Shown here piece after piece: positions 1 through 11,092 of a stretch of 64,000 bases of DNA; positions within the stretch are counted from its first letter, which is position 1, and each line of letters opens with the position of its first letter. A model generated the notes under the pieces. It saw nothing but the letters and a program-made list of their open reading frames with translations, was not told the origin of the DNA and searched no databases. Made by a program: the position numbers and the translations under genes. The DNA is taken from assembly GCA_043228905.1 (NCBI GenBank), contig JBHGNT010000002.1, positions 10,106,001-10,170,000 on the forward strand, read 5' to 3'. This stretch comes from Azolla caroliniana. Its lineage: Eukaryota; Polypodiophyta.

Positions 1-1013
1 AGAGACTGAGTGGGAACGACCAGTCGGATAAGGAGTCAACGAGTAGTGGAGACTCGGCCGTGTTGTCCCTGCGCAAGGAACTAAGGAGATGGTTCACGTG
101 GAAAGAGAAGGGGAAGAAGAAGATAGCGGAATATGACAGTGACAAGGACGAGTCGGATAAGAGTGAATCTGACTCCAGAAATCCTGAAGATGGACCTCTA
201 GAGAAGAGGTCGGAGTCAGCCAAGAGGGGCATCAAATCGGTAGAGTAGAAACTGCGCCGATCTACCCGCCAAAAGAATCTCGTAGTTTGATATGGGTATA
301 ATGAATACATAGTGCATCACTACGCGTACATGACGAAAGTGGCAGAGGTGCGTGAGCTGGAGAGCTATGCAAAAGAGGCAAAGGACGCAAATTGGCGCAT
401 CACAATGGAGGAAGAGATGAGAGCACTAACGAAGAATGTGACTTGGGACTTGGTTGACGCCCCCAAGGGCATGAAGCCGATCAGATGCAGGTGGGTGTAC
501 AAGATCAAGTATAACGCCGACGGATCCGCCAACCGGTACAACGCCTGGTTAGTGGCCAAGGGCTATGTGTAGCAACACGACATCGACTACAATGAGACTT
601 TTGTGCCGGTCACGAAGATGACGAATGTCTGTGTCTTGCTCGTGGTAGTTGCGGCAAAGGGGTGGCACTTACATCAAATGGATGCCAAGAATGCGTTCCT
701 CCAAGGTGAGCTTGAGGAATAGGTGTACATGGTATAGGCCCCCGGATTTCAGTCCGGAATGAACACGTCGACTGTTTGCCGACTGAAGAAGTTCCTCTAC
801 AGACTAAAGCAAGCCCCACTTGCCTGGAACGCGAAGATCATGCAGCGACTGCGTCGGATGGGGTTTGCCATGTCAAAGTTGAACTCTTCACATTTCATTG
901 GGCAAGGTCATAATGGGCCAGTTAGTATTTTACTTTACGTTGAGGATTTAGTCATCGCCAGTGCCGACTAGGAACAAATCGGCCGCATCAAGTCCTAGCT
1001 AGCAGCATCATTC
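1..1013 (+). pseudogene. Ty1/copia pol fragment (IN-RT linker and RT)
   Basis: This is the middle of a copia polyprotein, cut by the window edge on the left. It starts in the charged linker between integrase and reverse transcriptase (rich in Lys, Glu, Ser and Asp) and runs through the RT palm. RT blocks are recognisable near 312-572 (WVYKIKYN, ARLVAKGY-like) and 759-971 (LYRLKQAP, then LLYVEDLVI, where YVDD is expected). Stop codons fall near 570, 720, 735 and 970, so it is dead. It is the same family as elements B and C, in the same orientation as C. Homology ends at about 1013, where element C would continue into its RT thumb. Confidence 0.85.
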
Positions 1014-1084
1014 TATGTTAGTGCACACATGGCTTGAAGCCGACTTTCCTCCAATACCAACAATTGTTCCATCCTCATTTGTTT
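1014..1084. other. Short unassigned junction
   Basis: These 71 bases separate the copia fragment from gypsy element I. No repeat or coding signal is recognised. Confidence 0.4.
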
Positions 1085-1965
1085 CGACTATGCTTCATCT
1101 AATCTCTCGATGATTTGAACATGTAGTGTTGGAATTTGGAATTCGACTAGCATTACAACATCTAGTCCGAATGCCATCTGAAACGGGGTCGATTTGATAA
1201 TTGTCTTGTATGAAGTTCGGTATGCCCATAAAGCTCTATGAAGCTTCTGGTCCCAATTAATTCTATGCTCATTAACTATTTTTCTTAGAATTATTTGTAA
1301 TGTTTTGTTTGTCAACTCTACCAATCCATTGGCTTGAGGGTAGTACGGAGTACTTCTTTTATGTACCACTGCATAATAAGTGGATAGCTCATGTACAATT
1401 TTATTTATAAAATGAGTACCATGATCACTTACCAGTTCGATTGGGCAACCAAACCAACACCATATGAATTCATAGGGAAATTTAGCTGTCGACGCTTCTG
1501 TGTTATCCTGAAGAGCTTTCATTTCAACCCATTTGGTACAATAGTCGGTGGCAACTATAATAAATTGATTGCCGTTTCGTGAAATTGCTGGTTTGAATGG
1601 CCCGACAAAGTCGAGAACCCATTTTTGAAATGGCTCCAAAGGTAAATACCGGCTCATGTGGCATCCTATCTTTTTCTGTGGGTTGGCCGGTTTGTTGACA
1701 TAAATTGCACTGGCGACAATAGTTGACTGCGTCTTTTGAGGTAGTTGGCCACCACAAGCCGCTATTGCAAATTTTCCTTGTCGTCGTTTGTCCCGCATAA
1801 TGACCACCAGCAATACCACAATGGGCCTCATGCACAACCGTTTCTTTCTCGTATTGTCGAACCGTCCGCCGCCATATGCCATCAGTTCCTTTATGGTATA
1901 GTGTGTTGTTTAGGAGACAGAAGTTTCGACTTCTTATTAAGTAGTAGCCTTTTTCTTTCATCTAG
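1085..1965 (-). pseudogene. Gypsy element I: integrase
   Basis: Integrase of a Ty3/gypsy element of the J/L family, read leftwards. The zinc-binding N-terminus is present (HCGIAGGH, then CRQCNLC). The catalytic core has its Asp in DFVGPF, Asp in SDHGTHF, and Glu in NGLVELTNKT. A frameshift lies near 1640, so the zinc domain and core sit in different frames. The C-terminus, GPY/F region and anything downstream are missing; the copy stops at 1085 in the segment before the GPY/F module. There is no room for the third ORF seen in J and L. Confidence 0.85.
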
Positions 1966-2480
1966 TGGCATGCCTTCTAGCGGTAGTCCCAAACTAAGAA
2001 AAATCATCATTTCGGTGATCCATAAATCTGCTTCATCGTCATCCATCTCTGTGGATGTTACTGTGTCAACTCAAAAAAGTGGAGTGTTGGGAAAATCATC
2101 CTTTACTCCTGTACCCGACTCTAGTCGACTCAGATAGTCGGCGACAACATGTTGTACCCCTGGATGGTGGATTATATCAAATTCAAACTCTTCCAACAAT
2201 AATGCCCATTGGGCTAGTTTTGATCTTAACTCCTGCTTGGATACTAAATATAATAATGTTAAATGATCTGGACACATGAAATGTGAATTTTCGGCCCAAC
2301 AGGTAATGTTGGAATTTATTGATACTATATATCATGCCGAGAGCCTCACGTTCGGTTGTCGAATAGTTGCGTTCCACCATTGATATCTTCCAACTCGCGT
2401 AATAAACTAATCTGTACCAGTTAGCTCCGTCAACTGCATTAAGGAACTTCCAATAGCTACATTAGATGCGTCGACAAAGA
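1966..2480 (-). pseudogene. Gypsy element I: RNase H
   Basis: RNase H of element I, which degrades the RNA of the RNA/DNA hybrid. The block RNYSTTEREALGMIY is readable near 2330-2380, followed by the FEFDIIHHPG segment and the tether to integrase near 2071-2260. A frameshift between the two blocks and several stops mark it as dead. Residue order matches the corresponding part of J at about 56.8-57.4 kb. Confidence 0.75.
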
Positions 2481-3644
2481 CATGAAACTACTTTTTCTAG
2501 TCGGGACGTTGCACAACTGGTACCTTAGTGAGCATCTTCTTAACACAATCGTAGGCATCTTGCTCTGCATTCGTCCATTGAAAAGGTGTTTTATGCAGTG
2601 CCGTATGTAAAGTTGTTGCTACATCAGCCAAATACCGAATTATCCAACTATATGCCATCTGATTTGGCCCAAAAACCTACTAAGAGCTTAAATTAGCATT
2701 AGTTGGCGCTAGAGCTTCCTTATTGCCTTCCCTTGTAAGGATCAACTGCTATGCTATCCTGATTGACAATATGGCCGAGTAACGTACCACTCATTACACC
2801 GAATGCACATTTAATAGGATTAAGACTAAGTCGACCTTGTCAACACCGTTCTAGACACATGCGTAAATGCTTGAAATGATCAACTTTTTTACTATATTTA
2901 GCAAAATCATCAAGAAATACATGCATAAATGCAAGCATATAATCAGTGAAAATTTCCTAAATGACCCTCTCAAATGTCGTTAGAGCCGATTTTAATCCAA
3001 ACATCATTACGACGGCAACAAATACTCTTTATTCAATTACAAATGTTGTTTTCTCCTGATCCTTTGGGTGCATGCGAACCTGATTATAGCCACTAAATCC
3101 GTCCCGCCACCGCATCCAAAACTCCATCCGTAAAGGGTAACGGAAATGCATCTGTTACCATAGCTGCATTAAGCTTTCTATAGTCGACACATACCCTGAT
3201 CTTTCCATTCTTCTTGGGTACGATTACGATTGGACTTAACCATGTTGCATTCTTCACTGGTTGAATAAAACCGACTGTGAATAGTTTGTCGATTTCCTCT
3301 TTTATTTTCACAACATAATTGGGATTTAATCGGTACTGACACTGTTGTACTGGCTTCACATTTTTATGCAAATTTATTTGATGCGGATAGAAGGCCGGAT
3401 TTAATCCCTTCATATCTTCAAATGACCAAGCAAACACATCTTTATATCGATGTAGTAAATCAATCATATTAGCTTTATCGGTTGACTCCATTTCTTTATC
3501 TCTTAGAATGATCTTCGGTTCGGTGTTGGTGTCGGCTAAGTTTAATTCTTCGAGTGACGACGCCCGAACTCTTTTAGACACCTGCATCTCCCTTTCTGTA
3601 GCTTCTTGTTGAAGTCTTAACTCCTTCAATGTTTTTTCATCCAC
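2481..3644 (-). pseudogene. Gypsy element I: reverse transcriptase
   Basis: RT of element I. The 3093-3644 part is open and contains the linker from protease, then WLSPIVIVPKKNGKIRV and CVDYRKLNAA. The remainder, down to about 2500, is broken by stops, but the active-site box is readable as FLDD at 2907-2918. It is therefore more complete at that site than J, where a stop codon precedes the two aspartates. It is a close relative of J by block-by-block similarity. Confidence 0.8.
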
Positions 3645-4345
3645 AGGAATTTCTTCTTCTTTATCTTCCTCACCCGTATATGATGTAAGCGTATGTATGA
3701 TGTCGACTTTGAACAGTAGAATGATCTTTGGATTGCTTCAAAATATTTTTCTTCTTCAGCCTCATCTAATCCTTCCATCATGTTCACTACTTCACGATGG
3801 ATTGGTAAACACTGCCGAGTCGTACTGATTTTTTCTTGTGTTGACACCCGAAATTTACTCTTATCCTTCCAGAATGTTAAGATGTTCTTGCACCAATTCT
3901 GTTTAATATTTGTTGTCTTTAGCCAAGGTCAGCCTAATAATAATGGATATGCACCGGGGGCATCCAAATGAAGCACTACAACCAAGATCTGGAAAGTGTG
4001 ACCCCCCACAATGACATCTAATTGGCGAATTAGACCTAGTGGCTGAACTGTACTTGCGTCGGCCATTCTTAACCATAAAGGACATGCCTCCCATTTAGTA
4101 ATTCTTAGCCAATCACATGTGATCTTATTAACCACATTTACCCCTGATCTATCGTCGACAATAGTGCAAGTGACTTCATGACCCCGAATTACTACTTTTA
4201 TTGATGGGCTCTGTTCATCCATTACTGTCAGTCTAGTGATCGGATTATTGTAATTAACCGACACCTTTTCGGCCCCATTCTGGGTAATAATTGTTGTGAC
4301 CTTCTCTGTGAATCTGGGCACTAATCTTAATAATCTCGCCAAGGC
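3645..4345 (-). pseudogene. Gypsy element I: retropepsin region
   Basis: Aspartic protease region of element I. The active-site stretch reads IVDDRSGVNVVN; J has IIDGGSGVNVIN at the same place, so the Gly after the catalytic Asp has been lost here. Downstream are the conserved WEACPLWLRMAD block and the GAYPLLLG block. A frameshift at about 3929 and short broken frames at 3626-3847 join it to RT. Confidence 0.75.
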
Positions 4346-5089
4346 TAATTACAGTTGGAAATCTGCCATGATTTTCCATGTTTCTTCATCTTCCGGTGTC
4401 GTTCTAGGTGCTGACTGGCCGTCTAGATGAGCGTCGAATGATGCATCATTGTCTTGCAACATTCTGGAAACATTCTTGTTGTTGGCTTCTTCGACCCATT
4501 CCTTAGTCACCTTTCATATTGCTTCTTCCACCTCTCACTCTAATTGTTTTCCTTTACTACGAGTGGTTACGTGTTGTATTTCCGGTACCACCATATTTAC
4601 TGCCGGTGCCTTCCCTTTATCTTTCGTCGGGCATTGATTTGCATAGTGCCCATGTTTTTTGCATATGTAGCAATTTGGAACTGATGAGCCACTAGATTCT
4701 ACGGGTTCATATTGTGGTCGACGAGCATCCTGAGATTCAGAATTATCCCTGTCTCTGGAATCATGTTGAAATTGTCGAGACCCTTTCGACTTTCGGTTGT
4801 CATTAAATTGACGATTTGATGGTCGGTTATTCTCATTTCTTTTATAGTTATTGGACCTTCTGTCATCCTGATAACGACTTCCCCTATAGGGTTATCGGTT
4901 ATTGTTATCTCGTCAGGGTGAGTAATCCTGATCATAATTATTTCGACTATCCCGTTGGTAGTCATCTTGATGATCCTCATCATATCGGTCATTACGCCGA
5001 TAGTCACTACGTCGACAATCGTCTCTCCGATTATCATCTCGACGGCTATCATTCCGCCGGTTATCATTTCTCTGCTCCAACTGATCCGG
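4346..5089 (-). pseudogene. Gypsy element I: gag C-terminal part
   Basis: Gag end of element I. A CCHC zinc knuckle (CYICKKHGHYANQC) lies at 4624-4672. Upstream, at about 4700-5089, is a low-complexity linker dominated by Arg, Asp and Asn, with repeated RRND- and RRDD-like units. J has a Gln/Asn/Pro/Phe-rich linker in the same position. The rest of gag is missing because an LTR lies at 5090. An Ile/Met-rich frame over the same stretch is only a shadow of the repeats. Confidence 0.7.
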
Positions 5090-5594
5090 TGTCGTGCCTT
5101 TCGACGCCGGACCGTTGCGTGAGTCGGGTGGGAACCACTTGGGTTTTGGTCTAGGAGGAGGAGAATTCTAAAACAGATAGGAATGTGAATAAATTGTAAG
5201 AAAGAGAGAAATTCGTGAATCCCAGGAATATAATGAATTAGTTTAACTTAATATTTAAAATTATAGTAATAAATTGAAATAGTTTAGAATAGATTAGAGT
5301 AGATTGAGAAAAGAGATCAAAACTTGTGAATCCCACAAGTATTATATTAATCAATATTTAGAATGTAATAAAAAAACCCAAGAATCAATCATTTCAATAC
5401 ATCTTTCTCTCCTTCATATAGTGACGGAAGAGGCTAAGTATATCTTACTACATGGAAAGCATCATGTTTTTTCTAAAGAGTTCATGCACACTAGATGTGT
5501 ATGAATAGCTTTTCCTATTATGCTTTTTCTTCTAATAATAGTGTTCATGCACATGAGATTTGCATGAATAGGCTTTTCGATCTGATGCATTTTC
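5090..5594 (-). repeat. Partial gypsy LTR (family close to the 21376 LTR)
   Basis: It begins TGTCGTGCCTTTC and is nearly the same as the first 500 bases of the LTR at 21376-22159, including the (T)CGTGAATCCCA(C) motifs. It has no primer site next to it, so it is a solo or 3' LTR inserted into gag of element I. It is cut at 5594 by the LTR of copia A, and its other part is not found in the window. Confidence 0.75.
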
Positions 5595-6265
5595 TGTTAG
5601 GAATATGGATCCAAATCGGGATGATTTAGACTACCAACTCAATCAAGACAAATTAAACAATAGATGAAACCACAAGACGAAAATGAGAGTACACCAAAAT
5701 ATTTTAATGTGGAAAATCCAAAATAGGGAAAAACCACGGGAACCGTAGGTTCCAAACAACTCCACTATATCTTTGAGTACAACGGAATACGACCTCACTA
5801 GATGGGTGTATCTACCTCAAGGCAATGACCTTGGTTACAACCTTCACTCAATTGGGTGGATAGAATAACAAGGATTACAAATTGCGTACCAACTCTCTAG
5901 GTTTTGACTAGAGAAATGTCCTAGCCTCAAGGCAACAACCTTGGCTACAATCTTCACCCGATTGGGTGGATACAACAATGACCCAGATTATAATTCCTCA
6001 CCCAACTGGGTGTATAGAAAACCAAAGAAAATGGAAACTAGAAAACATAAAACGAATAAACCTAAAACAAGTAGATAGGACAGGTGTTCAATCGTGGTTC
6101 TTCGATAGCACGAACAACCCTTCACAGGTCTCCATATCTATGATAGTAGTTCACTCTTCTTATAACTTGCCTTAATTATAATTTTTCTTATAACTTTCCT
6201 TAAGCCTATTTGGCGTTCAACAGATTCACTGTTGTGTGCTCCACTTGAGTGGACAAGCCCCAACA
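5595..6265 (-). repeat. 3' LTR of copia element A
   Basis: A 671-base LTR. On the minus strand it starts TGTTGGGGCTTG and ends CCTAACA. It lies directly downstream of the RNase H end of copia A. A purine-rich tract (GAGACAGAGGGGGAGAAT on the minus strand) at 6266-6283 precedes it and fits a polypurine tract. Confidence 0.8.
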
Positions 6266-6600
6266 ATTCTCCCCCTCTGTCTCAAATGGGGGGCACAACC
6301 AAGTTTGTCTTTTGTTTGCAAAACTTCAAGATTCTCCCTTGACAAACTTTTAGTCATCATGTCGGGGCCATTCTCATTGGTATGTATCTTCTCAATGTGC
6401 ATTTTCTTTTCTTCAAGCACATCTCTAATCCAATCGTATCTAACATCAATGTTGTTTGACTTAGAGTGCAAGGAAGAATTCTTGCTTAACTGGATAACAC
6501 TTTGGCTATCACAATACCAAATGTACCTTTCTTGGGCCAGCAACAACTCTTGTAGGAATTTCTTTAGCCATAACAATTCCTTAGTAGCTTCTATGGCAGC
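6266..6600 (-). pseudogene. Copia A: RNase H C-terminus
   Basis: C-terminal half of a copia RNase H: ATKELLWLKKFLQEL, YCDSQSVIQLSKN and the MMTKSLSRENL block, ending before the polypurine tract. The N-terminal half lies at 10534-10743, on the other side of element B. The break falls between the codons for AEY and AAIEA, exactly at the duplicated ATATT. The sequence resembles the Tnt1/Tork type of copia. Confidence 0.85.
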
Positions 6601-6605
6601 AATAT
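6601..6605. repeat. Target-site duplication of element B (left)
   Basis: AATAT (ATATT on the minus strand), repeated at 10529-10533. Together they delimit element B. Confidence 0.85.
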
Positions 6606-7058
6606 TGAAAAGAATGCCGTGCGGAAGCAATATAGAAAAACCGAACAACAGAAAACGCAGGTTTAATGGAAAGCTTAGGTTTGCACAATACGCACGGGAG
6701 AGACAGAGAGAGAGTAAACACAAGAACTTAATTCAAAAAATAATACTCAATCTATACATAGGATGTGCTCATTGAGCACTTTTATACAAGCCCTGACAAT
6801 CGGGCTGACACAAGTACTGACAGTACTTGACTGCTCATAAATGAGCCTCGACTCTTACTCCCAAAACTATTCCTTATGAGGAATATCTTTCTAACGGCCT
6901 TTCGATTTACGCACCGATACGACCTTCCTACGCACCGGTTTGCGTATCGGTTTACACATCCGTTTTACGCATAGGTCCGGCCTAACAGATCGGTCCCAAC
7001 CGATCTGGTCCTCGGCTTGCTCAGCCGATTTGGCCGATGTTGAGCTTCTCTCTCAACA
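6606..7058 (-). repeat. Element B 3' LTR
   Basis: On the minus strand it starts TGTTGAGAGAGAAGC and ends TTCTTTTCA. A TATA box (TGTATAAAAG) is readable on the minus strand near 6780. The tract CTTGAGGGGGAG just upstream (7059-7070) is the polypurine tract. Confidence 0.85.
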
Positions 7059-7136
7059 CTCCCCCTCAAGCTCAACTTGAGGCTCTTCGGGATCTTCGGG
7101 ATCACCACTCTGGTTCCTCCTAGCTCCACGCCTCGC

Positions 7137-10081
7137 TCACGCTCCTCGGCCTTTTCGACTCCGTGCACTTCGACCCTTCCGGTCGGTACGGCCCTTCACA
7201 ACTCCCTTGTTGTCGTAGTGTTGGTGCTTCTCCTGTTGCCTTCTTTTGCGCTTGGCCCTCGGTTGATTCAGTGTATCCGAATCAAACACTCGAACCGACT
7301 CGGCTACCTCCGATCGGTTTTCGCTCTCGTCCGAGTTGGCTGTCTCCAACTCGTCTTTGGTCTTCTCGCCCTTGAAGACATCATCTCTCCCATGCTTGGT
7401 TGGCTTTGGCTCTTTCTTCCGCCTGCTCCCCTTATATCCTCTTTCAGACTCTTCCGCTGATCCGCCCTCGGCTTCTTCAGCCGATCTGAAATCGAATTCG
7501 TCATCTGACTCGACGCTACGGTCTTTTCCGCTCCTTTCCTGCTCCCTTCCATGGTCATCTGGGACATCTCTCCCCCTCAAGTTCGCCACGTCGAGGTGAC
7601 GCAACCTAAGCGCACCTGAGAATTGCCGCAACTTGTCCAGACCAAGAGGCTTGGTGAAGATGTCGGCGGTCTGTCGATCCGTCGGAATAACCTGAAGTTC
7701 AACTTCACCAGAAAGGACATGCTCACGGACAAAATGGTAGTGCACCTCAATGTGCTCGGTCCGTGCGTGGAAGACGGGGTTCTTCACGAACTGGATGCTG
7801 CTGAGGTTGTCGGAGTAGATCGTCGTCGGATCACACACCTCCACCTGCAGATCCTTAAGTAGCCGCTTCAACCATATGGCTTCGCATGTCGCGACAACCG
7901 CTCCTCTATACTCGGCTTCGGTGCTCGACAGTGCAACTGTCAGATGTTTCTTGCTACTCCACGCTATCGCGGCACTCCCAAGAGAGAACGCGTATCCGGA
8001 CGTGGATCGGCGATCGGCGGCGTTGCCAGCCCAATCAGCATCGGTGTAGCCAACCAATTGCGGGGCTAGACCGGTCCGAAATAGCAGTCCCCGGTCCTTA
8101 GTGCCGCTTATGTACCGTAGTACGCGTTGCGCACACTGAAGGTGCTCCTTGGTAGGTCGCGCCATAAACTGACTGATCACCTTGACCGGATAACTGAGAT
8201 CGGGTCGGGTGATTGTCAAGTAAATAAGGCTTCCGACAATTTGTCGGAATCTCGTCGAGTCGCACACCTTTCCGGAATTGGGGCGAAGCTTGATGGTTCT
8301 ATCAAGAGGAGTCGAGACGGACTTATAGTCTGCCATCCCGAATTTGAAGAGCCTATTCAGTGTGTAATGACGTTGGCTGATTAGTATGCCTTCGGGGGTG
8401 CGGACCACTTCGATCCCGAGGAAGTAATGAAGGTCCCCCAGATCCTTCATGCCTAATGAGGCTGCAAGTTGGAGATTCACGCGGTCAATTTCACCTAGGT
8501 CGGCGCCGGTGATGACCAAGTCATCAACATATAGTAAAATACTAACCGGCTCGAGTCGACCTTTCCAGATGAACAGGGAAGAGTCCGATTTTGACGTTGC
8601 AAAGACCATCCGACGCAGTTGTTGCGTGATCTTCGTGTTCCAGGAACGCGGGCCTTGCTTCAATCCGTAAAGGGACTTCTTCAATCGGCACACCGCCGAG
8701 GTGTTCGTTCCGGAGTGAAATCCGGGGGGCTGTACCATGTACACATGTTCCTCAAGCTCACCTTGCAGGAACGCATTCTTTACATCCATCTGATGTAAGT
8801 GCCACCCCTTTGCCTCAACTACTGCGAGCAAAACATGGACAATCGTCATCTTCGCGACCAGTGCAAACGTCTCATGGTAGTCGATGCCGTGTTTCTGCGC
8901 ATAGCCTTTTGCCACTAACCGGGCCTTGTATCGGTTGACCGAGCCGTCGGTGTTGTACTTGACCTTGTACACCCACCTACATCCAATCGGCGTCACACCC
9001 TTTGGTGCATCAATCAGGTCCCAGGTCTCGTTTTCCGCCAATGCGTGCATCTCTTCCTCCATCGCGGCGCGCCGGTTCGCGTCCTTAGCCGCTTCTGCGT
9101 AGCTCTTCGGCTCACGCTCTTCTGCTACACGGGTCATGTACGCATAATGATGCGCCATGTACTCGTTGTATCCGAACCGCACAACTGGGTTCTTCTAGCA
9201 GGTAGATCGGCGTAATCGGTCTTTAGCCGATGTCGAGGTCTTCTCGGCCGACGCGGACTTCGCTCTTGAACACCCGTCACCACTTTCCTCGGAGTCGGAC
9301 TCGCGTCGGTCTGACTCGTTTCTGTCCGTGCCGGAATCCGACACCTTTTTCTTCCCTTTCTCTTTGTGCGTAAGCCTTCTCCTCGGCTTTCTGCGTGGGT
9401 AATGTACAACCGAGTCTCCACTACTCGCCAGCTCTTCATCGGACTGGTCGAAACGACTCAGTCGTCCATTCGGTCCACTTAACCAAAACGAAATCGGACT
9501 CTCTTCGCGGGTCCTGATTTCAGGCTCATCCAGAGGCATCTCAGTCTCGTTGACCTCATCGTCAGAACCCGGATTGGAGGTGAGGTCCGGAGTCGGGGGC
9601 AAGTACCAGGACGCAGACTCATCAAACACAACGTCGTGGCTCTCGAGCGCTTGTTTGGTACGTGGGTTATAGCACTTATAACCCTTCTGCTCGTTCGAAT
9701 AGCCGACCAAGATAAACTTCTCGGCTTTCGCGTCCAACTTCCTCCTTTTCTCCTTCAGCACATGCACATACGCAAAACTACCGAAAACTCGTAAGTGTTG
9801 CAAGTTCGGCTTCATTCCGAAATATAGCTCATGCGTGGACACTTTATCTCCTATCCGATTCTGGATGGATACCGCGGTCCTTACCGCCTCGACCCAGTAG
9901 AACTTGGGCAAGCTCTTCTCTTCCAGCATTGCCCGTGCCGCTTCCACAACTGACCAATTTTTCCTCTCAGCCACGCCGTTTTGCTGCGGCGTGTATCTGC
10001 AACTGAATTCGCACCAAATTCCCATCTGTTGTAGATAACCATTGAATTGACCGGAAAAGTATTCTTTTCCGCCATCCGACC
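7137..10081 (-). pseudogene. Element B pol: IN core, RT, RNase H and C-terminal extension
   Basis: One reading frame interrupted by a single TAG at 9195-9197. It starts inside the integrase core (SDGGKEYF; then NGVAERKN with the catalytic Glu), lacking the HHCC domain and the first catalytic Asp. A charged Ser/Arg/Asp linker follows. RT then runs from about 9180 with CRWVYKVKYN, ARLVAKGYAQ, SLYGLKQGP and an intact YVDD box. RNase H keeps TDADWAGN, SSTEAEYR and YSDNLSS. After the usual end (KLRQFSGALRLRHL) the frame continues for about 145 residues, acidic first, then very basic (AKRKRRQQEK, DRKGRSARSRKG). It cannot make a full element alone because gag and protease are gone. Confidence 0.85.
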
Positions 10082-10528
10082 GGAATGGCGTGCGACAGCA
10101 ATATAGAAAAACCAAACAACAGAAAATGCAGGTTTAATGGAAAGCTTAGGTTTGCACAGTATGCACGGGAGAGACAGAGAGAGAGTAAACACAAGAACTT
10201 AATTTAAAAAATAATACTCAATCTATACATAGGATGTGCTCAATAAGCACTTTTATACAAGCCCTGACAATCGGGCTGACACAAGTATTGACAGTACTTG
10301 ACTGATCATAAATAAGCCTCGACTCTTACTCCCAAAACTATTCCTTACGAGGAATATCTTTCTAACGGTCTTTCGGTTTACGCACCGATACGGCTTCCTA
10401 TGCACCGGTTTGCGTACCGGTTTACGCATCCGTTTTATGCACCGGTCTGGCCTAACCAATCAATCCCAACCGATCCGGTCCTCGGCTTGCTCAGCCGATC
10501 CGGCCAATGTTGAGCTTGTCTCTCAACA
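10082..10528 (-). repeat. Element B 5' LTR
   Basis: About 447 bases, starting TGTTGAGAGACAAGC on the minus strand at 10528. Its other end near 10082 runs straight into the integrase codons for RSDGG. A few terminal bases and the primer site were lost in that deletion. Confidence 0.8.
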
Positions 10529-10533
10529 AATAT
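10529..10533. repeat. Target-site duplication of element B (right)
   Basis: AATAT, the partner of 6601-6605. Confidence 0.85.
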
Positions 10534-11092
10534 ACTCGGCCTCATTGTGGATAATGCCACACATTTTTGCAATCTAGATTGCCAAGAGACCGCCCCCCCT
10601 GCAAAGATCATTAGGTAACCAGATGTAGACTTTCTGGATTCAACATCACCAACCATATCAGCATCTGTATATCCATCTAATATAGTTTGGTTCTCACCAA
10701 ATTTTACACAGACTCTTGAGGTACCCCTTAGATATCGCAGGATCTATTTCACTGCTTCCCAATGATATTTTCCAAGGTTCGAGAGAAAATGGCCCAGTAC
10801 ACCAAGTGCGTGAGCAATGTCCGGCCTCGTGCATACTATAGCATACATTAAACTACCAACTACAGAGGCATATGGTATTTGTTTCATTCCTTCTTGCTCT
10901 TCATCACTTCTAGGGCATTGAGCTAAGCTAAGTTTAAAGTGGCCCGTGAGTGGATTGTTGACCAGCTTACTCTTAGCCATGTTGAATCTCTCAAGTACCT
11001 TCTCAATGTACTTTTCTTGAGACAACCAAAGTCTTTTGCTTGCCCTGTCCCTTGTTATCTTCATCCCAAGGATTTGCTTGGCTGGTCCCAAG
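10534..11092 (-). pseudogene. Copia A: RT C-terminus and RNase H N-terminus
   Basis: Copia pol read leftwards: DLGPAKQILGMK, LWLSQEKYIEKVLERFNM, PYASVVGSLMYA, TRPDIAHALGV, then after a TAG at 10744 ILRYLRGTS, DGYTDADMVGD, RKSTSGYL and VALSTM. It continues at 6600 beyond nested element B. The upstream RT blocks, including the YVDD box, are not here. Instead the frame runs without a stop into a gypsy RT at 11093-11100. Confidence 0.85.

Larger units (their letters stand above)
6606..10528 (-). mobile_element. Copia element B, deletion derivative nested in copia A
   Basis: A 3.9-kb copia element flanked by a perfect 5-bp duplication (ATATT). It has two LTRs of about 450 bases. The 5' LTR joins the integrase core directly, so the primer site, gag, protease and integrase N-terminus are absent. 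RT, RNase H and a C-terminal extension remain. It belongs to the same family as C and the fragment at 1-1013. Confidence 0.9.

Noticed and set aside
4699-5067. Ile/Met-rich minus-strand ORF of 122 codons
   Set aside because: A frame shadow of the Arg/Asp/Asn repeat linker of gag; the neighbouring frame leads directly into the zinc knuckle.
5590-5594. TTTTC as target duplication of copia A
   Set aside because: The 5' end of A is missing because of the fusion with F, so no partner can be checked.
6236-6775. 179-codon plus-strand ORF
   Set aside because: Antisense to copia A RNase H and the LTR of B; it crosses the B insertion boundary at 6606.
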